Of a stretch of DNA of 8,110 nucleotides, positions 1 through 5,986 are shown piece after piece. The translations under genes were made by a program, and so were the position numbers. The DNA is from Thermoleophilia bacterium (GTDB lineage: Bacteria > Actinomycetota > Thermoleophilia > Gaiellales > SKUG01): assembly GCA_025964405.1 (NCBI GenBank), contig JAOPYW010000006.1, positions 1-8,110 of the forward strand, given 5' to 3'. Below the pieces are notes generated by a model that was not told where the DNA came from, did no database searches, and saw only the letters and a list, made by a program, of their open reading frames with translations. Positions within the stretch are counted from its first letter, which is position 1. Each line of letters opens with the position of its first letter.

Positions 1-1063
1 CGCGGCTCGCCTCATCGACGACGCGGTGCGTCAGTGACGCCGGATGCTGGATGAGCGAGTCGGTCGATCCGAGGCTCACCGCGTGCGTGAGCAGGCGCGT
101 CGAGCCGAGCATCGCGCGCGCCGCGGCGTAGCCCCCGACCAGGTCGACGGCGAGCATCGAACCGGGTCCCGACATCTGCGTGCCGACGAGCCCGAGCGGA
201 TCACATTGCGCCAGCGACGGGTGGTGCACCGCCTCGATCCCCGCATGCTGCGCCAGGCGCCTCGCGAGCTCCGTGGCCGTCGACTGCATGCGTTCGATGC
301 GCACCGGCAGCGTCGCCAGCCCGCGGTGCAGCTGGTACGCGCCGAGCGGATGGAGGAGACCGCCGGTCGCCACGCGCACCGAACGCAGGCGCCGCGCCGT
401 GACCTCGTCGCAGCAGAGCACGCCGCCCATGGCGTCGCCGTGCCCGCCCAGGAACTTGGTCGCGCTGTGCAGCACGATCGTCGCGCCATGCGCGAGCGGC
501 GTCTGCACCACGGGGGTCGCGAACGTCGAATCCACGAGCAGCGGCACGTCGCCCGCTTCGCGCGCGATCGCGGCGATGTCGATGAGCTCGACCGTCGGGT
601 TCTGGGGGGTCTCGGCGATCACGAGGCCGGTGTCGGCGCGGATCGCGGCTGCCACCTCGCCGGGCGCGGCCCAGGTCACCTCGGTGCCGAGCAGTCCGCT
701 CGACAGCACGTGGTCGGTGCCGCCGTAGAGCGGGCGCACGGCGACGACGTGGCGACGATCCTGGGGGAGGCTCAGCAGCAGCGCGGTGAAGGCAGCCATG
801 CCGGTCGCGAACGCGACGCAGGCCTCGGCGCCCTCGAGCTCCGCCATCGCCTGCTCGAACCGGCCGACGGTGGGGTTGTGGAGCCGCGCGTAGATCGGTG
901 ACCCTGCGGGCTGCATGCCGTGTGCGAACGCCTCGAGGTCGAGCGCGGCGGCGTCGAGGTCGGTCACGGGGTAGGTCGTCGAGAAGTCGAGCGGGAGTGC
1001 GTGCACGCCCAGGGTCTCGAGGTCGTGGCGGCCGGCGTGGACGGCGCGGGTCTCTTCGTGCAT
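1..1063 (-). CDS. Cys/Met-metabolism PLP-dependent lyase/synthase (partial, C-terminus outside window)
   Basis: Member of the cystathionine gamma-synthase / gamma-lyase / methionine gamma-lyase family, cytosolic PLP enzymes of sulfur amino acid metabolism. The 354 visible residues read open to the left edge; family members are about 380-400 residues, so roughly 30-40 are missing. Family marks in order: YARLHNPT (Tyr58 and Arg60, phosphate contacts from the partner subunit), ATGMAA at 86-91, LYGGTDHVL with Tyr113, VDSTFATP with Asp178 (pyridine nitrogen), and HSATKFLGGHGD with the Schiff-base Lys203. The position of the special cysteine of methionine gamma-lyase (Cys116 in Pseudomonas putida) is Gly115 here, as in ordinary cystathionine lyases and synthases, so the substrate cannot be fixed. 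The ATG start is supported by AGGGGG at 1075-1070, six bases upstream, and by the family's usual N-terminus (TRAVHAG). It is divergent from an Lrp-type regulator, which points to amino-acid-responsive control and favours a catabolic lyase (inference). Confidence 0.9.
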   Translation of the reverse strand, partial: MHEETRAVHAGRHDLETLGVHALPLDFSTTYPVTDLDAAALDLEAFAHGMQPAGSPIYARLHNPTVGRFEQAMAELEGAEACVAFATGMAAFTALLLSLPQDRRHVVAVRPLYGGTDHVLSSGLLGTEVTWAAPGEVAAAIRADTGLVIAETPQNPTVELIDIAAIAREAGDVPLLVDSTFATPVVQTPLAHGATIVLHSATKFLGGHGDAMGGVLCCDEVTARRLRSVRVATGGLLHPLGAYQLHRGLATLPVRIERMQSTATELARRLAQHAGIEAVHHPSLAQCDPLGLVGTQMSGPGSMLAVDLVGGYAAARAMLGSTRLLTHAVSLGSTDSLIQHPASLTHRVVDEASR

Positions 1064-1107
1064 GCGGATCCCCCTGATCGATGCTGCTTCTGTCGCGAAC
1101 TCACCTC

Positions 1108-1136
1108 AACGTAGTGGAAAGTGCGGCCTGAGCCAA
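1108..1136 (-). promoter_or_regulatory. Promoter of the PLP enzyme gene (-35 TTGGCT, 17 bp, -10 TACGTT)
   Basis: Read on the minus strand, TTGGCT (1136-1131) is followed after exactly 17 bases by TACGTT (1113-1108). Each hexamer resembles the housekeeping sigma consensus and the spacing is ideal. A transcript would start near 1101 and give a leader of about 38 nt that includes the AGGGGG ribosome binding site. The -35 lies close to the regulator's own promoter, so a protein bound in the 1130-1150 region could affect both genes. Predicted from sequence only. Confidence 0.5.
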
Positions 1137-1140
1137 CCAA

Positions 1141-1159
1141 TACGATACGATGTGCGGTA
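1141..1159 (+). promoter_or_regulatory. -10 element(s) for a probably leaderless regulator transcript
   Basis: Two overlapping TACGAT hexamers lie at 1141-1146 and 1146-1151. The second ends seven bases before an ATG at 1159, so transcription would begin at about the start codon itself. No Shine-Dalgarno sequence precedes any candidate start (1150, 1159, 1174), which fits a leaderless mRNA, common in actinobacteria. No convincing -35 is seen at 16-18 bp. This arrangement is the main reason for choosing 1159 as the start. Confidence 0.4.
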
Positions 1160-1641
1160 TGAAGACGATTCCGATGGAGTTCGATGCGGTCGACTGGGCC
1201 ATTCTCGGCGTCCTACAGCACGATGCGCGTATCACGAATCGTGAACTGGCTGACCGTGTGGGCCTCAGCCCCTCGGCATCACTCGCCCGCGTGAAGTCGC
1301 TCCGTGAGCGTGGCGTGATCACCGGCTACGCCGCCGAGCTCGACCTCGCCCGCATCGGCCTCCCGCTCCAGGCGATCGTCGCCATCCGCCTGGGAACGCA
1401 CCACAGAGAGACGATCGACCGCTTCGTCGCCGAGGTCGTGCAGCTCGACGAGACGCTCGACCTCTTCCACGTCACGGGCGAGGCCGACTACCTCCTGCAC
1501 CTCGCGGTGACCGACCCCGAGCACCTGCGCAACGTCGTGCTCGACGCGCTCACCAGCCGGCCCGAGATCGCCCAGGTCACGACGTCGCTCGTCTTCGAGC
1601 ACCACCGGTCGGCAGCGGTCAAGCGCACGACGCGGCGGTAG
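1159..1641 (+). CDS. Lrp/AsnC family transcriptional regulator
   Basis: A 160-residue DNA-binding regulator of the feast/famine (Lrp/AsnC) family, within the usual 150-165 range. From this start, residues 8-60 form the N-terminal winged helix-turn-helix, with LGVLQHDARITNRELADRVG leading into the recognition segment LSPSASLARVKSLRERG. After the linker strand VITGYAAEL, residues from about 70 on form the RAM/AsnC ligand-binding domain, which usually binds an amino acid at the interface of an octameric assembly; GEADYLLHLAVTD matches the conserved Gly-Asp-Tyr strand. In-frame ATGs at 1150 and 1174 are alternative starts; 1159 is preferred because of the -10 spacing. It is divergent from a Cys/Met PLP enzyme, the arrangement of mdeR (Lrp-type) and mdeA (methionine gamma-lyase) in pseudomonads, so it probably controls that gene and possibly itself (inference). 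The exact effector is unknown. Confidence 0.93.
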   Translation: MKTIPMEFDAVDWAILGVLQHDARITNRELADRVGLSPSASLARVKSLRERGVITGYAAELDLARIGLPLQAIVAIRLGTHHRETIDRFVAEVVQLDETLDLFHVTGEADYLLHLAVTDPEHLRNVVLDALTSRPEIAQVTTSLVFEHHRSAAVKRTTRR

Positions 1642-1662
1642 GCCCGGGTTCACCTCCCGGCC
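1641..1662 (+). terminator. Small hairpin after the Lrp-type regulator
   Basis: CCGGG (1644-1648) and CCCGG (1656-1660) form a 5-bp stem closing a seven-base loop, extendable by two G-C pairs past a bulged C. It starts at the last base of the regulator's stop codon. No T-run follows, so if it acts in termination it is not a classical intrinsic terminator. It resembles a tRNA T-arm by chance, but no acceptor or anticodon arm is present. Confidence 0.3.
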
Positions 1663-1668
1663 AGAACG

Positions 1669-1721
1669 GCACTGAATCCCGCCAGGCGACCGCAGTGCGG
1701 CACGCTCACGGGATTCAGTGC
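1669..1721. repeat. Perfect 13-bp inverted repeat with 27-nt spacer between the regulator and ku
   Basis: The left arm GCACTGAATCCCG (1669-1681) is the exact reverse complement of the right arm CGGGATTCAGTGC (1709-1721). The spacer holds a smaller dyad, CCGCA at 1690-1694 and TGCGG at 1696-1700. As RNA this would be a long stem with a structured loop; as DNA it could be a protein-binding dyad. No T-run follows either arm. The rest of the 245-bp gap (1642-1886) shows no coding potential I trust and no clear promoter. Role unknown: terminator, processing site or operator for ku are all possible. Confidence 0.55.
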
Positions 1722-1872
1722 ACATTCGGTGATCTCAGCCGCCCCGGAGCAGGACGGGTCGTCAACTTCTGCAACGGATTCGGCAGATCCGCCCTGCGGG
1801 CCAGGTGTAGGGAGCGGCCCGGCGGCCACAACTCCAGACGGCCCACCTCGCCGCGCACGCGCGCGGCCCGTC

Positions 1873-1878
1873 AAGGAG
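1873..1878 (+). promoter_or_regulatory. Ribosome binding site of ku (AAGGAG)
   Basis: AAGGAG lies eight bases before GTG at 1887. This fixes the ku start, because the reading frame remains open upstream as far as an ATG at 1695. The residues after the GTG (PRAIWSGSITFG) match the conserved N-terminus of bacterial Ku, while the upstream translation matches nothing expected. Confidence 0.8.
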
Positions 1879-1886
1879 CGACACCC

Positions 1887-2861
1887 GTGCCCCGAGCCAT
1901 CTGGAGTGGATCGATCACGTTCGGTCTCATCAGCCTTCCCGTGAAGGCCTACACCGCCGCGCGCCGCGAGAACATCAGCTTCGACCTGCTGCACGACGAG
2001 GACCACGCGCACATCGAGTACAAGCGCATCTGTCCCGTGCACCACGAGGAGGTGCCGTGGGAGCACATCATCAAGGGCTACGAGATCGAGCCCGGTAAGT
2101 ACGTCACCTTCACGAAGCAGGAGCTCGAGGAGCTGCAGCCCGAGGCGACGCACTCGATCGACATCGAAGACTTCGTGCCGCTCGAGGAGATCGACCCGAT
2201 GTACTTCGACACGCCCTATCACCTGGCGGCTGCGCCGGGAGCCAAGCGTGCCTACGACCTGCTGCGCGCCGTCATGGTCGATGCGCAGGTCGTGGCGATC
2301 GCCCGCGTCGTGATCCGAACCCGCGAGCGCCTCGTCGCCATCCGCCCGCTTCCCGGCGGCACGCTCTCGATGGAGACGCTCCACTACGCCGACGAGCTCC
2401 GCGAACTGCCCGAGGATGCCGGCGACGCACGCAAGAGCACTCCGCCGAGCGAGCGCGAGGTCGAGATGGCCCGCGCGCTCGTCGACGAGCTGACCGTCGA
2501 GTTCGACCCGACCAAGTACAAGGACACCTGGCGTGACGACGTGCTCGCCCGCATCGAGGAGAAGGCGGCCGGCAAGACGATCAGCGCGCCTGACACGCCG
2601 CAGCCGGAGGCCACGCCGACGAGTGACATCATGAAGGCGCTCGAGGCGAGCCTCGCTGCCGCACGCGCCAAGCGTGGGGAGCCGGTCAAGGCAGCCGCGT
2701 CGACGAAGCGCACGACGAAGTCAGCGACCGCCGCCAAGCAGCCTGCGGCCAAGAAGCCGGCCGTCAGCAAGCCGGCGTCCACCAAGCCCGCCGCGAAGAA
2801 GACGGCGAAGGCCGCGCCTGCCACGAAGCCGAAGGCCGCCGCGAAGAAGGCGAAGCGCTGA
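1887..2861 (+). CDS. ku: Non-homologous end-joining protein Ku
   Basis: A 324-residue bacterial Ku, the homodimeric ring that threads onto DNA double-strand ends and recruits LigD. It starts at GTG, eight bases after AAGGAG, and begins with the family signature RAIWSGSITFGLISLPVK. The beta-barrel core runs to about residue 250 and includes ISFDLLHDEDH, RICPVHHEEVPWEHIIKGYE and the strand VVAIARVVIRTRERLVAIRP. Residues 264-324 form a Lys/Ala/Pro/Thr tail with 16 lysines in 61 residues, similar to histone H1; such basic tails are known in actinobacterial Ku and contribute to DNA binding and LigD stimulation. The TGA is three bases before the ligD ATG, so the two are almost certainly co-transcribed and probably translationally coupled. 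Regulation is not visible; the only notable upstream element is the inverted repeat at 1669-1721. Confidence 0.96.
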   Translation: MPRAIWSGSITFGLISLPVKAYTAARRENISFDLLHDEDHAHIEYKRICPVHHEEVPWEHIIKGYEIEPGKYVTFTKQELEELQPEATHSIDIEDFVPLEEIDPMYFDTPYHLAAAPGAKRAYDLLRAVMVDAQVVAIARVVIRTRERLVAIRPLPGGTLSMETLHYADELRELPEDAGDARKSTPPSEREVEMARALVDELTVEFDPTKYKDTWRDDVLARIEEKAAGKTISAPDTPQPEATPTSDIMKALEASLAAARAKRGEPVKAAASTKRTTKSATAAKQPAAKKPAVSKPASTKPAAKKTAKAAPATKPKAAAKKAKR

Positions 2862-2864
2862 GCC

Positions 2865-4385
2865 ATGGCGACGCGTTCGAAGGCATCGCTCGCGACCTAC
2901 CAGGCCAAGCGCGACTTCGCGGCCACGAGCGAACCGTCGGGCGCGAAGGCGAAGCGCACACCGCGCACGAAGGCGCCGCGTTTCGTCGTGCAGCAGCATG
3001 ACGCGACCGCCATGCACTGGGATTTCCGGCTCGAGCATGATGGCGTACTCGTGTCGTGGGCCGTACCGAAGGGTCCGCCCGAGCGACCGAAGGTCTCCCG
3101 GCTCGCGATCCGCACCGAGGACCATCCGCTCGACTACATCGACTTCGCGGGTGACATCCCCGAAGGCTCCTACGGCGCCGGCCACGTCGAGGTCTGGGAC
3201 CACGGCACCTACACCCTCGAGGAGCTCGACCTCGACGCCGGCAAGGTGCACGTCGAGCTGCACGGCGAACGCCTCAACGGTCGCTACATGCTCGTGCGCA
3301 CCAAGGAGGGCGAGGACGACGGTCGCCGCGCCCAGTGGCTCCTGCGCCGGTTGTCACCCGCCGAGCATCCGGAGCGCGCACCGCTCCCCCAACACGCGAA
3401 GCCGATGCTCTGCACGCCGAGCAAGCTGCCGCCGCACCTCGATCGCTGGGCCGCGGAGGTGAAGTGGGACGGCGTGCGCGCGCTCGCCTACGTCGAGGGT
3501 GGTCGCGTGCGACTCGAGTCGCGCAACGGCAACGACCTGACCGACCAGTTCCCCGAGATCGCGCGCATGGGCCGCGCGATGGGTTCGACCGAGGCCGTAC
3601 TCGACGGGGAGCTGGTCGCGTTCGATGCCGCCGGGCGCCCGAGTTTCCAGCAGCTGCAGTCGCGGCTCGGGGTGACGTCAGCGTCGACCGTGCGCACGCG
3701 CATGAAGTCGGTGCCGGTGACCTACGTCGCCTTCGACGTGCTGCAGCTCGACGGACGCGACCTGCACGACGAGCCCTACGAGGCGCGCCGCAACCTGCTG
3801 CGCGCGGCGCTCGAAGACGGTGACAACTGGCAGGTGCCGGCGTCGCACGACGGCGCGGGCGCGGAGCTGCTCGAGTCGGTGGTCGCGCTCGGCATGGAAG
3901 GCGTCGTGCTCAAGCGCCTCGGATCGCCCTATCGCGAGGGCGTGCGCAGCGGCGACTGGCTCAAGGTGAAGGCGCAGCGTCGCCAGGAGTTCGTGATCTG
4001 CGGGTGGGTCGAGGGGAGCGGTGGGCGCGGCGGGGGTATCGGTTCGCTCCTGCTCGGCTACCACGACGGCGAGGGGCGACTGGTGCCGGCGGGCGGTGTC
4101 GGCACCGGATTCACGGATGACATGCTCAAGCGCCTGCACGCGAAGCTCGCGCCGCTCGAGCGGAAGACCTCGCCCTACGACGTGGCGCCGCGGGCGGGGG
4201 CGCGCTCGCGCCGCCCGGGCCGGGCCGCGGCGGCGGAGCACTTCGTCACGCCGAAGTTGGTGTGCGAGGTCGAGTTCACCGAGTTCACGCGCGACGGCAC
4301 GGTGCGGCATCCGTCGTACAAGGGCCTGCGCGACGACAAGCGCGCGGCCGACGTGGTGCGCGAGGAGCCGGTCGGCGGCAGGTGA
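2865..4385 (+). CDS. ligD: LigD: 3'-phosphoesterase plus ATP-dependent DNA ligase, no polymerase domain
   Basis: A 506-residue NHEJ ligase that trims 3' ends and seals double-strand breaks with Ku. Residues about 38-160 are the phosphoesterase domain, with His45, His51, Asp53, Arg55, His87 and Tyr91 in the pattern of the catalytic residues of Pseudomonas LigD. Residues about 175-500 are the ligase: motif I EVKWDGVRA with the AMP-accepting Lys200, motif III VLDGELVAFD with Glu249, YVAFDVLQLDG, motif IV EGVVLKR at 345-351, motif V WLKVKA at 365-370, then an OB-fold domain ending in GLRDDK. The primase/polymerase domain found in Mycobacterium (N-terminal) and Pseudomonas (C-terminal) LigD is absent, and neither end of the gene looks truncated. 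A polymerase may be encoded elsewhere. The ATG lies three bases after the ku stop with only a distant purine-rich stretch, suggesting coupling to ku. Confidence 0.95.
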   Translation: MATRSKASLATYQAKRDFAATSEPSGAKAKRTPRTKAPRFVVQQHDATAMHWDFRLEHDGVLVSWAVPKGPPERPKVSRLAIRTEDHPLDYIDFAGDIPEGSYGAGHVEVWDHGTYTLEELDLDAGKVHVELHGERLNGRYMLVRTKEGEDDGRRAQWLLRRLSPAEHPERAPLPQHAKPMLCTPSKLPPHLDRWAAEVKWDGVRALAYVEGGRVRLESRNGNDLTDQFPEIARMGRAMGSTEAVLDGELVAFDAAGRPSFQQLQSRLGVTSASTVRTRMKSVPVTYVAFDVLQLDGRDLHDEPYEARRNLLRAALEDGDNWQVPASHDGAGAELLESVVALGMEGVVLKRLGSPYREGVRSGDWLKVKAQRRQEFVICGWVEGSGGRGGGIGSLLLGYHDGEGRLVPAGGVGTGFTDDMLKRLHAKLAPLERKTSPYDVAPRAGARSRRPGRAAAAEHFVTPKLVCEVEFTEFTRDGTVRHPSYKGLRDDKRAADVVREEPVGGR

Positions 4386-4413
4386 CGCGCCGCGCGCGCC
4401 GAACTCCGCGCAC

Positions 4414-5385
4414 ATGGGAACCCCCGGTCACACGCACGCCTTCACCGCTGTCGACGAGCGGTCGATCGCGGCCGCGAAGCGCGACGACTGCTTCGCGTGG
4501 CTCGACCTGGTCGAGCCCGAGCCGTCGGAGGTGCGCGAGCTGGGGCGACAACTCGGATGGCATCCCCTGCTCGTCGAGGATGCGATCTCGCTCGGCCAGC
4601 GCCCGAAGGTGGAGTCGTACGACGGCGACGGCCTCGCCTTCGTGATCGCCTACGGGGCGACGCCGCCGAGCGGGGAGGTTCCGGCCGGGCTCGTCGAGGT
4701 GGCACTCGTGATCTCGGGTGGCTACATCGTGTCGATCCGCCAGCGCGAGGTGGCGCTGCTCGACGAGCTCCGGCTGCGTATCGACGAGGTGCACGACACG
4801 GGCTGGGCGGAGGCGAGCGTCGTCTACCGCATCGTCGACCGGCTCGTCGACTCCACGCTCGTCGCGTCGGAGCACGTGTCGGCGCGGCTCGAGGAGCTCG
4901 AGGTGCTGATCGAGACGAATCCCACCAATGATTTGCTCCCACAGCTGCGCCAGCTCCGCCGCAAGGTCGCGACCTACCAGAGCGTGTTCAGCGCGCAGCG
5001 CACGTCGCTCGCCGACCTGCCCGGCGCACTCGCGGCGCTCGACGAACTCGACGATGCCGAGGACGTGCACTTCCGCGACGTGTCTGACCACGCCTGGCGC
5101 GTCTCGAACGAACTGCAGCTCGCGCAGGAGCTGGTCAACGGCTCGTTCGAGAGCTATTTCGCCGCGCTCGCGTCGCATCAGGGGAAGGTCTCCCAGCGGC
5201 TCACGGTCGTGGCGACGATCTTCCTCCCGCTCACCTTCGTGACGGGCTTCTTCGGCCAGAACTTCGGATGGATGGTCGACCACGTCGCCAGCGAGCAGGA
5301 CTTCCTCTGGTTCGGCGTCGGTGGGTCGGTGCTGTCGGTGCTCGTGCTGACCATGGTCATCGCCAAGCTGCGCTGGTGGTCGTAG
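4414..5385 (+). CDS. corA: CorA-family divalent cation transporter (GQN variant)
   Basis: A 323-residue inner-membrane protein of the CorA metal ion transporter family, which forms pentameric channels for Mg2+ or related cations. Residues 1 to about 260 are the cytosolic funnel domain, rich in charged helices (the segment about 165-250 looks coiled-coil-like). TM1 is about 263-281, TM2 about 298-318, and the C-terminus is the short basic KLRWWS. The family signature Gly-Met-Asn at the end of TM1 reads Gly-Gln-Asn here (281-283, within TGFFGQNFGWM). ATG 4414 is the first plausible start after the ligD stop, 28 bases away. There is no clear ribosome binding site and no GTG/TTG alternative close by, so it may depend on translation of ligD. 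Its position in the ku-ligD run suggests co-expression; a role in DNA repair is not known. The ion transported cannot be told from sequence. Confidence 0.9.
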   Translation: MGTPGHTHAFTAVDERSIAAAKRDDCFAWLDLVEPEPSEVRELGRQLGWHPLLVEDAISLGQRPKVESYDGDGLAFVIAYGATPPSGEVPAGLVEVALVISGGYIVSIRQREVALLDELRLRIDEVHDTGWAEASVVYRIVDRLVDSTLVASEHVSARLEELEVLIETNPTNDLLPQLRQLRRKVATYQSVFSAQRTSLADLPGALAALDELDDAEDVHFRDVSDHAWRVSNELQLAQELVNGSFESYFAALASHQGKVSQRLTVVATIFLPLTFVTGFFGQNFGWMVDHVASEQDFLWFGVGGSVLSVLVLTMVIAKLRWWS

Positions 5386-5386
5386 C

Positions 5387-5967
5387 GTGACGACACCCGA
5401 GCTGGAGGGCGAGGAGGAGTTCGTCGACGCGGCCGCGTTCGAGGCGTGGATCGCCACGCGTCCCGACGGTCCGGGCACGTGGCTGCGCATCGCCAAGAAG
5501 GGCTCCGGCGTCACGACGGTGAGCTACCTCGAGGCGCTCGACGTCGCGCTCTGTTGGGGGTGGATCGATGGGCAGAAGCGCAGCTGGGATGCGACGTACT
5601 TCCTGCAACGCTTCGTCCCGCGACGGGCCCGATCGACCTGGTCGAAGGTGAACGTCGCCAAGGTGGTGGCGCTGACGGAGGCGGGGCGCATGCAGCCGCG
5701 CGGGCTGGCCGAGGTCGCAGCCGCGCAGCCGACGGCCGGTGGGACGCGGCGTACGCGCCGGCCAGTGCGCGCGAACTTCCCGAGGAGCTCGCGCGCGCCC
5801 TCGCCGCGAGCCCGGCGGCGCAGGCCGCGTGGGAGGCACTCGACTCCCAGAACCGCTACGCGATGACCTACCGGGTGTCAGCCGGCAAGCAGGCCGCGAC
5901 GCGCGAACGCAACGCCGCGAAGTTCGTCGCCATGCTCGAACGCGGCGAGCACATCCACGACACCTGA
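5387..5967 (+). pseudogene. YdeI/OmpD-associated family protein, interrupted by a -1 frameshift
   Basis: The GTG start lies one base after the corA stop. The first frame gives typical family sequence: FVDAAAFEAWIATRPDGPGTW, then LRIAKKGSG, SYLEALDVALCWGWIDGQKR, FVPRRARSTWSKVNVAKV and the start of the next conserved block (GLAEVAAAQ). From about 5729 this frame turns into Arg/Pro-rich nonsense and stops at 5866. The family sequence continues in another frame from 5728: ADGRWDAAY, PEELARALAASP, LDSQNRYAMTYRVSAGKQ, KFVAMLERGEHIHDT, ending at TGA 5965-5967. Losing one G after CAG (5726-5728) explains the break. There is no slippery heptamer, so programmed frameshifting is unlikely; this is a natural mutation or a sequencing error. 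The repaired protein would be about 193 residues, normal for the family. Proteins of this family have been linked to polymyxin or bacteriocin tolerance in enterobacteria, but the biochemical function is not established. Confidence 0.85.
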
Positions 5968-5970
5968 CGG

Positions 5971-5986
5971 TGCTACGCTCCGCCGA
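5971..5986 (+). promoter_or_regulatory. Extended -10 promoter for a leaderless thioesterase transcript
   Basis: TGCTACGCT (5971-5979) matches the extended -10 form TGN-TANNNT and ends six bases before the ATG at 5986. Transcription would therefore begin at or next to the start codon. No Shine-Dalgarno sequence precedes the ATG, in agreement with a leaderless mRNA. No -35 hexamer is evident, which an extended -10 can tolerate. Confidence 0.45.

Noticed and set aside
44..901. 285-codon plus-strand open frame opposite the PLP enzyme
   Set aside because: It is Arg/His/Glu-rich with no family motif and lies antisense to a gene with clear catalytic residues; long antisense frames are expected at this G/C content.
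1641..1670. tRNA or tRNA 3' fragment (T-arm-like CCGGG, seven-base loop, CCCGG)
   Set aside because: There is no matching acceptor, D or anticodon arm, loop position 58 is C rather than A, and the upstream bases encode the regulator's C-terminus.
1695..1886. N-terminal extension of Ku starting at an ATG at 1695
   Set aside because: The extension would cover the inverted repeat and has no family similarity; the GTG at 1887 has an excellent ribosome binding site and gives the conserved Ku N-terminus.
1650..2384. Long minus-strand open frame opposite ku
   Set aside because: It overlaps the conserved Ku core on the other strand, has no recognisable domain, and has the low-complexity composition of a shadow frame.
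4285..5514. 409-codon minus-strand open frame opposite corA
   Set aside because: It has no family motif, is rich in Arg, His and Glu, and is antisense to a transporter with intact membrane segments and signature.
5724..5732. Programmed -1 ribosomal frameshift in the YdeI-family gene
   Set aside because: The site around CAGCCG is not a slippery heptamer and no strong stimulatory structure stands out; a one-base loss is simpler.
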